This document shows, one piece after another, positions 11,133 through 20,775 of a stretch of 64,000 nt of DNA. The notes below the pieces were generated by a model. It made no database searches, was not told the origin of the DNA, and saw only the letters and a program-made list of their open reading frames with translations. The stretch's first letter is position 1, and each line of letters opens with the position of its first letter. The DNA is from Skeletonema tropicum (taxonomy: Eukaryota; Bacillariophyta; Thalassiosirophyceae; Thalassiosirales; Thalassiosiraceae). Made by a program: the position numbers and the translations under genes. The DNA is taken from assembly GCA_037178625.1 (NCBI GenBank), contig CM074131.1, positions 1,984,001 to 2,048,000 on the forward strand, in the 5' to 3' direction.

Positions 11133-12056
11133 TCAATTAGTTGCTTGATCAATTGCAATAAATGAGTCAATCGCTTTTTGCAACGCGACCCCATCGGGCC
11201 CATTGAAATCTTGATCTAATGCACTTGCAAATGCTGCCATCATCTGTCCATCATTTGACGAAAGCGTGGCCTTTGAAACTGTTGTTCGGAATAATTCAGA
11301 TACCCCCATCTCTTCCATGAGCAATTCAGGCTTTTGCACATTGATTTCTTGTCTGAAAGTGAAAGTCATTGTCTTAGTATCCGGCGAAACTACGACAGAG
11401 TTACGATCTAATACTGCTGAGTTTTGTGTTCCAGGCTTATCCTTTTCACGACGACGGATAAGAAGAGTAGCAACTGCCACGGGATCTCCAAGACTGGTAA
11501 TGGTTGAAAGATCACCCGTCGGTTGATAACCTTCATCCTCCAACATTGCTTTTACAGGAAACCTCTCTACTGCAATAACTTCTGCTTTTGCCATGTCCCC
11601 AGCCGTAAAAATCGTCCCACCTCTCCTTCCCTGACCTGTCTTAGCGTCTGGAAGATCTCCTTTTGCAGATCTCCGAATTGCGAAGAATCGTTGTGGAACA
11701 TCGAGAGAGAATAGAGAAGGCTTGGCATTATCGACAAATGATTTCATTGGCACTACCACCGGCGGTGCAGCAGCCACTGCTTCGACAGATTCGTCCGCAA
11801 ATGCTGGAAGGGACGAGAAACTAGCTAATGTCAGCGCAGCTGTTGATTGGAGTACACGCCGACGTTGGTTGGACAGTATGGCTTCACCATCGTCATCGTT
11901 TTGACGCTGATTCAGCAAACATGTCTTATGTGACGATATGTGCCCCTCGATTGCAATTGAGGAGGTTCTCGGAGGCGCAAATGCATGAGACTGATTGATA
12001 ATTGTTGCCGCGCTCAGTAGAGCAGCTACGAGGGACGTTTGCGTCATCATCGTCAT
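11133..12056 (-). CDS. Thylakoid-lumen PsbP-like protein
   Basis: 307 aa. Residues 1-26 form a signal peptide ending in SHAFAPP, the diatom plastid (ASAFAP) motif with Phe at +1. A second targeting domain follows: an RRR motif, a hydrophobic core (STAALTLASFSSLPAFA) and an AFA/DE processing site, which reads as a Tat-type thylakoid transfer signal. The mature region carries the pattern expected of PsbP/Mog1-fold proteins (SLDVPQRFF near the start, then alternating strands and a long C-terminal helix), but the match is loose. A role in photosystem II or in lumenal assembly is inferred. Targeting is strongly supported; family membership moderately. The upstream region is shared with the gene starting at 12421. 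Confidence 0.65.
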   Translation of the reverse strand: MTMMTQTSLVAALLSAATIINQSHAFAPPRTSSIAIEGHISSHKTCLLNQRQNDDDGEAILSNQRRRVLQSTAALTLASFSSLPAFADESVEAVAAAPPVVVPMKSFVDNAKPSLFSLDVPQRFFAIRRSAKGDLPDAKTGQGRRGGTIFTAGDMAKAEVIAVERFPVKAMLEDEGYQPTGDLSTITSLGDPVAVATLLIRRREKDKPGTQNSAVLDRNSVVVSPDTKTMTFTFRQEINVQKPELLMEEMGVSELFRTTVSKATLSSNDGQMMAAFASALDQDFNGPDGVALQKAIDSFIAIDQATN

Positions 12057-12420
12057 CTACTATTTGCAGCCACCTCTCAACTTCCATTTGTAGACAACGA
12101 GCTGTTACGCAAAAAGTTGAGGAGGGAGGGAGGAGAGATCGGAGAGGGGAGCGGGCCAACAGGAGGTGCCCCCCAAAAACCTAGAGGAATTTTACATAGT
12201 GAGGCAAAGATTAGAGGGCTTGAACGCTTTTCTCGCAATTGCGATTAGCCGAAAAGAACCTGCGGGTCATGGCACCTGTACTGGATATGTAGGTGTGAAG
12301 TGTGAAGCTTGTTTTTATTTGCATCTACATAATATCTTTCTGTTATCGTACGCTGCGAATGGGCAGTGCCTGTTCTGTTGGTGGTGGCTGCCGAAGGGGG
12401 AGAAGATTATTGTTACAATA

Positions 12421-13975
12421 ATGGGCCGCAAAAAGAAGAAATCGACAGCAAACAGCGGCAACAGCCGCAATAAAGGACACAACAAACGCGCTCACGAGAA
12501 GCAGCCACCATCGCCTGCTGCCAATGGTGAAGATTGTATCACCGACGATGATTTGAAAGGGATAAAATGCTGGATACAATCGCTCACGCTTGAGAAATTA
12601 GTTGAGTCGCTGGAATTTAGTTTTCATCGAGATGATAATCTGGGTAGTAGTTGTTCGTCACCGCGGCGACAGGATCAAGTAGATGTAGTTGAGACGTTCG
12701 CATCTCAAGATTTTGATCTCTTGATAAAAATGACTTCTCTTCAATGCAAGAATTCCAAATTAAATGGACCCAGCACTGAGAATGGTTATCATCATGCGAA
12801 TGACATATATTGTGGATGTGACAGAAGAAGATATCGCAAGCAGTTAGAGAATTTATGTCTCTTTCGGTTGGTAGATCGAGAAATGGAGAGGAACAGCAAC
12901 TCAACTAATTTGACTCCTTGCAGATCTGCACCAAAAACAAAACCTCTCCATCATGAAGATAATACGATGCCAGAACTGTCTCAGGTGGCGACGGATTTGC
13001 CTGCCGAATTAATGGATATCCTTGCACAAGCAGGTGTGAAGAGATCAACTTCAGATTTGTTAGACACATTTAATGAAGTGGATGAACTTGACAGAGCGTT
13101 TGAGTCGCCTGATAAGATTGAAGAAAACGATTCTTCAAAATTTGTTCAATATCAACTTGAGACACATTGAGGGAATAGCAGATGACGGAACGATGCTTGG
13201 ACAAGGTAGTACACCTGAACAACAAACTGCGGATGGATCATTGCTTCTCTGGACTATTCTATTCTCAGATCCACAGTCTTTGTTGAATGATTCAAATAGC
13301 GAAATACTTGCATCATCGCAACTACCTCGGTGTAAGTTGCATGCCGGACAGTTCTCTTTAAATTCATCGAATCAAAAGATGGCACTGCTTGATTTGCTAC
13401 GTGTGACTTCCAGGGGCAATTTTTTATCAGTCCACGGAAAGAGAAAGTCAATCCTACTGGGCGCCCTGGTTTGACCCACTGCAGCGTTGGTTCTCATTAC
13501 CAATGTACCTGGCTAGTCGTTTCGAAGCAGCTCTTTGGGATGCATATTTGAATAGAACAAAAGTTGACAAAACAAACGTGCCGAAAGTAAGTTCACTACT
13601 GCAATCTATTGAGAGTCTGGGCGAAGAATCTGTTGGGCGGGTACTATCTTACGCATTTGGCGAAGCAGTCAAGGAAGAGATGATCCAAACGAAATTACTC
13701 CAAGAATCTGGCTCTTTCGTCGTTACAAGGGTTCTGGAAAATCTTCTACAGAATTTATCAAATTACGAAAATGATTGTGGTCAAGAGTTGCCTGTGCATA
13801 AAAGATTGGAATATCCTTAGCGATTCGCCCCTTGCTAAAGTGGAATACACCGTACGTCGAGTTCAAAGCTCTCGTGACAAAATTCATCAGTCATGGATTG
13901 TCACATGAAGCTGAGAAGTCATTATTTCAGTCGCTGTTTTCGGAAGACAATGGGACGAAAGTCAAAGCAAAATAA
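12421..13975 (+). pseudogene. Unrecognised protein gene with several frame breaks
   Basis: I do not recognise this family. A basic start (MGRKKKKS) lies at 12421; an upstream in-frame ATG at 12166 exists but the sequence between looks non-coding. Coding-like sequence runs in three frames: 12421 to about 13165, about 13170-13440 (LLLWTILFSDPQSLLND), about 13440-13817 (YWAPWFDPLQRWFSLP, then SRFEAALWDAYL), and a last piece ending AKAK-like at 13975. The first junction is explained by one extra T near 13167; the others near 13440 and 13820 may be indels or tiny introns. The final segment overlaps the start of the next gene by 26 bp. Both this protein and the next begin MGRK(K/S)K. It could be a 5' part of the TRF4 gene, a decaying gene, or an intact gene with consensus errors. 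Confidence 0.5.
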
Positions 13976-16900
13976 GAAGGCAATGCGAAAGAAGCGCCTT
14001 AGTCATCATCAACCTGAAATATTATCGACTCTGGAAGAGGAACAGAGCGAAGAAGAGCAAGAATCCGATGAAGAAGATCCCTTTGTCGAGTCAATCTTAC
14101 CGCACTCATCTGTTGGGGCAACCACTGAGTCTATTAAAACAGGCGTGCACAAAGGTTCAGCAAACAACAGTGACACAGTCGAAAAAATAATCGTTCTACA
14201 AGTAATTGACGACATTCTGACTACCGTCTTCCAGAGACTTGGTATGGAAGAAGTCACAACCAATGAATTCACCGATGCAGTGTTAGTAACATCTCGTTCA
14301 GATTTATGTCAGGTGGATGAAAGTAAGGAGGATGATATCGAAGCGGCGACGACAGCGATTGTATCAAATAAAGCAGATGCAAGTGTTGACGCGGCCATGA
14401 AATTTCTTCAACGCAAAGATGCAGACAGTTCCTCTCATTCTCATTCCCCTAAACGGTCACATCATCTGTGGGCTTCGAGGAACCGACGCGAGTCTTTTGA
14501 CACTACTCAGCAGTCATTGAAAAGATGTCTCTCGTCTGGAGCTCAAGCTGTAGACGAAGAGAAGATTCCACCACAATATAAATCTCAACCAATTCGCAAA
14601 CATAATCGCAGCTCTTCGCTTGGATATGCTTCAATCGGCGAAGCATTGGGCGACTTAGCACGAATGGGAAATAGTTCTATTGATCCTGTCTCTTCAACAT
14701 CAGCATCAATTGCATCGTCAAGATCAGACTTGAACGATCCAGGACTTGATATCGATGATTACCACATTCCAGCAAAGCAGATGAATCAGCGACCCGCTCG
14801 GTTGCCGCCGCCCGCACCATTGGCACCAACGCAACCATCGCCTACTGCACACTCTCTATCAGGCATCGGAAAGCTTAAAGGAGAAACACCAGTCGAGGAT
14901 ATAAATGATAGGGGAGGAATTTCGCCGAGTATATCACAATCTGCATCATCTCATGCTAAAGCTGCAATGGGCAGGTCACTGACTACAAGTCATTCTCGAG
15001 ACGATCTTCGTTCCATTGATGAGAGATTCAAGCTGCCTCGCAGAAGAGACGATCACCACACAATGGGTCATCGGCAGGTTGACGCCCTTTTAAGCTACCG
15101 TAATGCCGTTGCACAATCTTCACTCCCAAGAAATCCTCTGAGTGTCAAGTCTCATGATGGAAAGCAAAAACACAGAGACGATACTGTGCCAATCAAAGCG
15201 AGAAGTGTGAAGACTACAAGGACCGGGATCTGGGTTCCTGGAGACTTCCCAAGTCTATCATCAAGTGTTCCATCAATACACTCTTACCGAGAACCCATGA
15301 TAAACAAAATCCTTCACCTTGACTTGGCGTGTGCTCGGAGCGAGAGCGCGCTTGATGTTGATGGGGCTGAAGATGCTAGCCATTGCAATGTCATCCCAAC
15401 TCAGAATGATGACACGATAACAAAAGACGGAGCTACAACAATTTCTTCAGTACGCTCAACCTCCGACGTCGAACCAGATCGTCTAGCGTCGTCACTGAAA
15501 GAAGAAAGGAACTCTTACAGAGACATGTGTCTAACGCTTGGTGCCGAAAATGCGAAACTGCGCAACCTTTTGGCATCTAAAGTGTGCGCTCCACTATATC
15601 ATCCACCCCAATTTTCAGCTGAAACATCACCCCACTATCAACAAAACATGCCGTATGATTATTATCAACGTCCTCCTTCATATCATCAGTACATGTCTGC
15701 GTACAATGGGGGTATAAACTTACCAACTCAGCCGATTGTTGCAATGAGTGATGCAGGTCTACATCGCGGAGATCACGATTCTTCAGCAATGAGTGAAGAT
15801 GGCACTGATTTCCATCCAAGTGTTGTAGGGAACAGTATATCATGGCAGCCACGAGGTGATAGTGTGCAGAGCTATTCTCGACGAACATCAGTAGGTGGCA
15901 CATGTGCTGACTCTGACGCGTCGCTTGAGCAAAACCCCGGAGGTCCTGGATTTCATCGCATACATTATCAAGACTCCTTTTTCGGACCGATTCCTCTACA
16001 TGGCATGCAATCTCGGCTGAGTAAAGACATCGATCGCTACATGCAGTCACTGAAAATGCAGCTCAAAAAGAACGAGCAACGACGAACGTTTGCAGTGAGT
16101 CAAATCACCAGGACAGTGAACGCTTTGTGGCCCCGCGCTCAAATAAAGATGTACGGAAGCCATGTAACAAAGCTCTGCTTACCTTCATCCGATATGGATT
16201 TTGTAATATGTCTTCCTGCTGTTCACAAGAATGCACCAGCGACGACACCAGGAGATTTGGAAGGAAGGAATGCTATTAATGAGACAAACCAAAAAATCTT
16301 GGCGAGAAGGCTGAAAGGAGAGAATTGGCTCGGTGCGTCGTCCTTTGCCAGATTGGTAGCCTCTTTTGATACTGTTTATATATCCCACTCACACTTGCGC
16401 TGTTCCACCCTTTCATACATACAGATCAACGCTCTATCAAAGTTATCGAAAGGACAGCCGTACCCGTTATCAAGGTTTCCACGAAAGACTCTCGTTCAAG
16501 GATTGTACAGCTAGATTTGAGTTTTGACGCAAAAGAACACCACGGATTAGAGGCTCTTGATATGATCCGGCATCTGTTGGAGGAGATACCCATGATCCGA
16601 CCATTGGTTCTAGTGTTGAAACAATTCCTTCTTGATCGGGGGTTACTTACAGCCTACACAGGTGGTTTGTCGTCATATTGCCTCTTTCTAATGGTTGCCA
16701 GATATTGTCAAGAACAATCCCCTACGTGGAATGATCGTGGATCTATGCTAATGGGTCTTCTGGACTTTTACGGCAACTTCTTTGAGCCACGCACAACCGG
16801 AATCAGTGTTAGAACGAGAAGATATTTCTCTCGATTTGGTGAAAATCAGCATCAAGAAGCGAGGCGAAACAATGCAGCCACCAAACCACCTCGATTCCAA

Positions 16901-17236
16901 CCGTTGAATCGACAGAACAGTTTTCGAACCGCTCAACAAGCAAGCCAACTTCAGCCTGGCAAATTTGACCCAATTTGGGTTGAAGATCCATTGAACCCAG
17001 GCAACAACGTAGGGAGAAACGCTTTCAGAATATTTCAAGTCCAGCGTGCATTTTCAGATGCACACAGAGCTCTAGTTGCAGCATTGGAGTGGGACATCAA
17101 TTCAATGAGTGAGTTCGGAGAAGATGGAGAATATCCTCTATTGAAATGTCTTCTTCAGAATGAAGATGTGTTCTTCTCAATGGACGAACCTGCACCAATA
17201 CGCATGTCGACACCACTCGGTGCGTCAACAAAATAA
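13950..17236 (+). CDS. Non-canonical poly(A) polymerase, TRF4/PAPD5 type
   Basis: Proposed CDS join(13950..16332,16425..17236), 1,064 aa. The intron (GTGCGT donor at 16333, ACAG acceptor ending 16424) restores NWLDQRSIKVIERTAVPVIK across the splice, which matches the TRF4 family. The N-terminal ~690 residues are low-complexity, Ser-rich and probably disordered. The catalytic domain has the nucleotidyltransferase motif YGSHVTKLCLPSSDMDFVI (Asp748 and Asp750) and the third carboxylate in IVQLDLSFD after the intron, then the PAP-associated block RPLVLVLKQFLLDRGL and GGLSSYCLFLM. In the nucleus TRF4 enzymes oligoadenylate aberrant RNA for exosome decay together with MTR4, which is encoded at 35.1 kb here. 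The start is chosen at MGRKSKQNKK because the in-frame upstream ATG at 13893 lies inside the preceding gene. Confidence 0.85.
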
Positions 17237-17327
17237 TCATATTCCACGCAAAGTTAATAGTTTAAGAGAATAATTGGTGTGGAATGATTATTTAACATCG
17301 CTAGAGACAAATATTTTTCATCTAGAT

Positions 17328-18425
17328 TTACATGGCAGCTGAAGTAGTAGTAGCTGTAGCTGAAGTTCTTCTCCTTTTCTTCGCGCTGCCACCCTCGGCC
17401 GGTGGATCCACTTTATCAGCGAACAGCCATCCTCCCTTCATGCTACCGCCAGTATATTGGCCATACTGACCTCCCGTTGCAGCTGTGCCACCCACACCAC
17501 TCATGGCAGCAACACTTTGTCCCTTCCCCCTCGCTGCACTTGGAGGTCCCAAGCCAGGCACTGAAATATTGTAGCCCTTTTTTAAGGCAAGAGCAACATC
17601 GACGACATCTAAACTACTTGAACCACGATGTTTTGCCAACCTTACTGCATCCTTCGTTACCTTGTCTACAAATGAATCTGCCATTTCGACTAACCGTTCT
17701 TGAACTTCTGAATCTAGAGTGTATGATGGGTCAATGGAATGACACAATTTTTGTAACTTTTCTCCAATTGCAGGAGCTAGGGCTGCATTCCCATAAATTT
17801 CATCAGATTTAGCAGACGATTTGCCAGGTGGTGCTGCAGATGTTGACAAACGCGATTCTGCATGAGATGGTCGTTTTGTTGGTTGCTTCGCCTTCGCTAC
17901 TTTGATATCTTTAGGTACAGGTTGTGGTGGTTGTGATGTATTTGGAACAAGCGGTCTGTGCTGGGCAAGAGGCTGTGCAGATTGTGAATAAGGGCGCATA
18001 TTCGGATTATTATTTGTTGCGTTTAGACCGAATACCTTTCTTCTAGCTATTTCATGACGTCGTTGCTCCTCCATATTATTCGGGGCTGGCACAGGCACCT
18101 GAACTGCTCCTGGCGGACCTGGGACAGGAACAGGAGGTGGTGGACCGCCGCCCATTCGACTGAAATCTTTTCCCTTCGGCCTCCCTGCAGGCATTGTGAC
18201 CCCTCCAGAGGCAGCCACGGGCGGGGCACTGGTTTGAGGAGGAGGAGCCGGTGCGGCCCTCATCTGTTGTGTGCTGGCAGCCGATGCCATGCGAGCAAAA
18301 TCTTTACCCTTCTTCACTGCCACCGCCGTTGTCACTGGAGCTACCGGAGCAGGAGCCGCAGCCACCGGTGCAGCAGCAGGAGGAGGGGCTGTCATGTTAC
18401 TGATATCCTTTCCTTTTGGTGGCAT
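17328..18425 (-). CDS. TAF12: TFIID/SAGA subunit TAF12
   Basis: 365 aa, one exon. The C-terminal half carries the TAF12 histone fold: IDPSYTLDSEVQERLVEMAD, FVDKVTKDAVRLAKHRGSSS, LDVVDVALALKKGYNISVPG, matching helix 1 to helix 3 of the H2B-like TAF12 fold that pairs with TAF4 in TFIID and with ADA1 in SAGA. The N-terminal ~190 residues are Pro/Ala-rich and disordered, and hold three copies of a short motif: KGKDISNM (start), KGKDFARM and KGKDFSRM. The tail ends in a KKRRR basic cluster. It lies tail to tail with the TRF4-like gene, 91 bp apart. Confidence 0.88.
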   Translation of the reverse strand: MPPKGKDISNMTAPPPAAAPVAAAPAPVAPVTTAVAVKKGKDFARMASAASTQQMRAAPAPPPQTSAPPVAASGGVTMPAGRPKGKDFSRMGGGPPPPVPVPGPPGAVQVPVPAPNNMEEQRRHEIARRKVFGLNATNNNPNMRPYSQSAQPLAQHRPLVPNTSQPPQPVPKDIKVAKAKQPTKRPSHAESRLSTSAAPPGKSSAKSDEIYGNAALAPAIGEKLQKLCHSIDPSYTLDSEVQERLVEMADSFVDKVTKDAVRLAKHRGSSSLDVVDVALALKKGYNISVPGLGPPSAARGKGQSVAAMSGVGGTAATGGQYGQYTGGSMKGGWLFADKVDPPAEGGSAKKRRRTSATATTTSAAM

Positions 18426-18862
18426 CTTGATCTTTTCTTTAAAGTATTGTGCAGTGGGTTACGGTATGTTAGCTTCGAGGCATGGTCACGATAGTGTGTA
18501 GCTCGAAAGTCGAAAGTGTTGTTGCGGCGAGGAGATCCGGGGAATAAGTGGGGAAAGCCGGGAATAAGAACCTCTTTCTGCTATTTGAATGAAGTTGTAG
18601 CGACCTTATGCGATGGAGAAGGTCTCATAAGTAGCATGCTATTGTCGATAGAATGGAATCTCTTGCTGTGACGGACGGACTCCTAAGTATATGTCCAGTA
18701 CTGGAAGTACTTGAGTGCATTCACAAAGATACTAAATGAAGTAATATAATGATGGATCTTGCCAAAGATGTCAAATGGACAGCAAGTAGGATGTGAGAGC
18801 TCAGACAATTATTGAATACTGTATACTACGTGCATAGACATTTGTATTCCAAATTGATCTAT
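18426..18862. other. Intergenic region between TAF12 5' end and the MDP-1 fusion 3' end
   Basis: 437 bp. It should contain the TAF12 promoter and the 3' UTR of the downstream gene. I see no RNA gene, repeat or distinct motif. Confidence 0.5.
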
Positions 18863-20328
18863 CTAAAACGTTGCCGAGTAATACACCTTGCTGGTCTTTT
18901 TGCCTGGCGAACCACTATTACTATCTCCAGCATCATCTAGCCACCCATCCGGAATTGCGCTTTTGTCTACGTTTGCTTTGAACACTCCTCCTCTACCAGA
19001 AACTTTCACTGGGCGTTTTAGGTACTCCACTCTTCTAATTACAGTGGCTCTCATACCCGAGTCAGCGCCAAACGCAGCGACTTTTCGTTGAAAATCAGGA
19101 TCACACCTCTCCTCCAATGTGGTTTCAAAAGTTTCGCCCAATTCAACAATTGCAACAGCCATTCCTTTGCCGAAACCGGGTGGGAGGGATTTGAGAGCTT
19201 TGATTTCATCATCATCAAGCCCGCCGCTCTTCATTACGTCAATATGACGATTACCATCAGGGTAAATGCGCTGCCCCACATGAAGGAGCATCTTCGTCCC
19301 TGGTTGATAAGGAACAAACATGGTGCCATTGCGGGTCTCTAAAGTTTTGTATTCATTACTCAACAAAGCTGCAAATGGTAGATTCATGCTGAAGACATGC
19401 ATATTCACCATGTCACTCTCACCAGTATTACTCTTGGAGGTCTCAATATTCGTAGCTGCATCCTTACCGTTTCTTGAAGTTGCGACTGTAAATGATAATT
19501 CATCACCCTCATTAATATCATCTCCGTACGGTAATTCGTTGAAATGAAAGAACATATCTTTGGTGCCGCGGCCACCATACTGTATGAAACCAAAGCGTTT
19601 TTCTCTGTTGATAAATTTCACATTGCCCTTGAAACGTTCTGTAGGATCGGCGGGTTTCTTGGTCGTCACAGAACCGTCCCACTCGACAATTGTTCCAGGA
19701 GTTTTATGTGCTGACCATTCTTTGTACTGGCTCATTGCGTTCGTCCAGATTGATTCCTCGTAGATACCGTTTGGGCAGTGAACTGACAATACACCCAACG
19801 ATGACACGGGTTCACAATTCCATACCTGCCATCTCGAGCGTCGTCAAAGAACAACATCTCACTGTAGTCGATGCCACTGTTGCGTTTCAGATTGTCAAAA
19901 TGCTTCTTTTTATCACCAGGGAAGATTTCGATGTAATCGAGCCACTCTCTCAACTCAAATTGATTCAGTAGATCATGAGCCCAGTCGACAGATTTTGTTC
20001 GGGAGGCAACTGCAAACTTGGTATTGGCATACTTTTCATCTTTCTTCATTTCCATAATCATTTGTTTTGCTGCAGGAAAGAGCTTTACATCTTGGTTAGC
20101 AACGGGGAATTGATTGTTTCTAGCCAGCTTTCTTAACTGATATAGCTCTGGCGTCCATAGTGTATTGTCAAGGTCGAAGACAATCAGCGAGGGCACCGAA
20201 TTGAGACTAGTAGATGTAGATTCGTAGGTGGATGTGATCGGACTGCTTCTCGAGATTGAAGACCTACTGAAAGCAGCTGCTCTCAAGAGCGTAGAGAATA
20301 ATGCAAGAGAGCGTAGACCGTAGTTCAT
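18863..20328 (-). CDS. MDP-1-like HAD phosphatase fused to cold-shock and ASCH-like domains
   Basis: Two open segments, 20328 to about 19816 and about 19807 to 18863, form one protein of roughly 480 aa if one base is restored near 19816-19819, where GGAATTG replaces the expected GGAAATTG; the family's FFDDARDGRYGN(C)xPVSSLGVLSVHCPNG then reads through. Order of domains: presequence with an AAAFS motif (plastid-type); MDP-1 HAD phosphatase with DLDNTLW nucleophile motif, VASRTK motif II and FFDDAR motif IV; cold-shock domain (GNVKFINREKRFGFIQY, then MFFHFNEL); and a C-terminal ASCH/PUA-like domain (SMNLPFAALLSNEYKTLETR, then LLHVGQ). MDP-1 is a Mg-dependent phosphatase reported to act on phosphotyrosine and fructosamine-6-phosphate; CSD and ASCH are nucleic-acid-linked folds. 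The combined function is unknown. It diverges from the LicD fusion gene. Confidence 0.75.
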
Positions 20329-20775
20329 GGTTGTTCGTTTGTGACGTTGTTGTTGCTTGAGACTTGAGATAGATCAAGGGTTCTAAATAGATAAGAGGAT
20401 AGGCAAGAAGAAAGCTCGCCGATAGGATAGACTTCCTTGATACTGGATCTGATATACAGCTCTTACTCTTTCCTACCTGCTTGCTTCACACTGACAGCAA
20501 GGCATAGGAGTACTCCTCCTAACAAAGAACAATAATGTGGAAAAAGTGACGACAACCGAGCCGACTTCGCTGTCATCGTCATCGTTTTCAATTGGACGGT
20601 GCGTGGACGGACGCGGAGACAGGTTCGATAAGCACGGACCCCCTATTAAATATCTCCCTATGTATTAACCCACCAACATCCCAACCATCATACCCTTCCA
20701 GACCGACCACACAACAATAACCTCTTGCCTCTTGCTCTTGCTGAGCGAGGCCAATAGTTATCAGCACCGCAGAAG
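20329..20775. promoter_or_regulatory. Divergent promoter region between two fusion genes
   Basis: 447 bp separate the start codons of the MDP-1 fusion (minus) and the LicD fusion (plus). The region must hold both promoters. No specific element can be named from sequence alone. Confidence 0.5.

Noticed and set aside
12166..12420. Upstream ATG extension of the gene starting at 12421
   Set aside because: The extra 85 residues look like translated 5' UTR/promoter; MGRKKKK at 12421 parallels the next gene's start.
18054..18494. 146-aa plus-strand ORF opposite TAF12
   Set aside because: Arg/Ser/His-rich antisense of a Pro/Ala-rich coding region; no domain.
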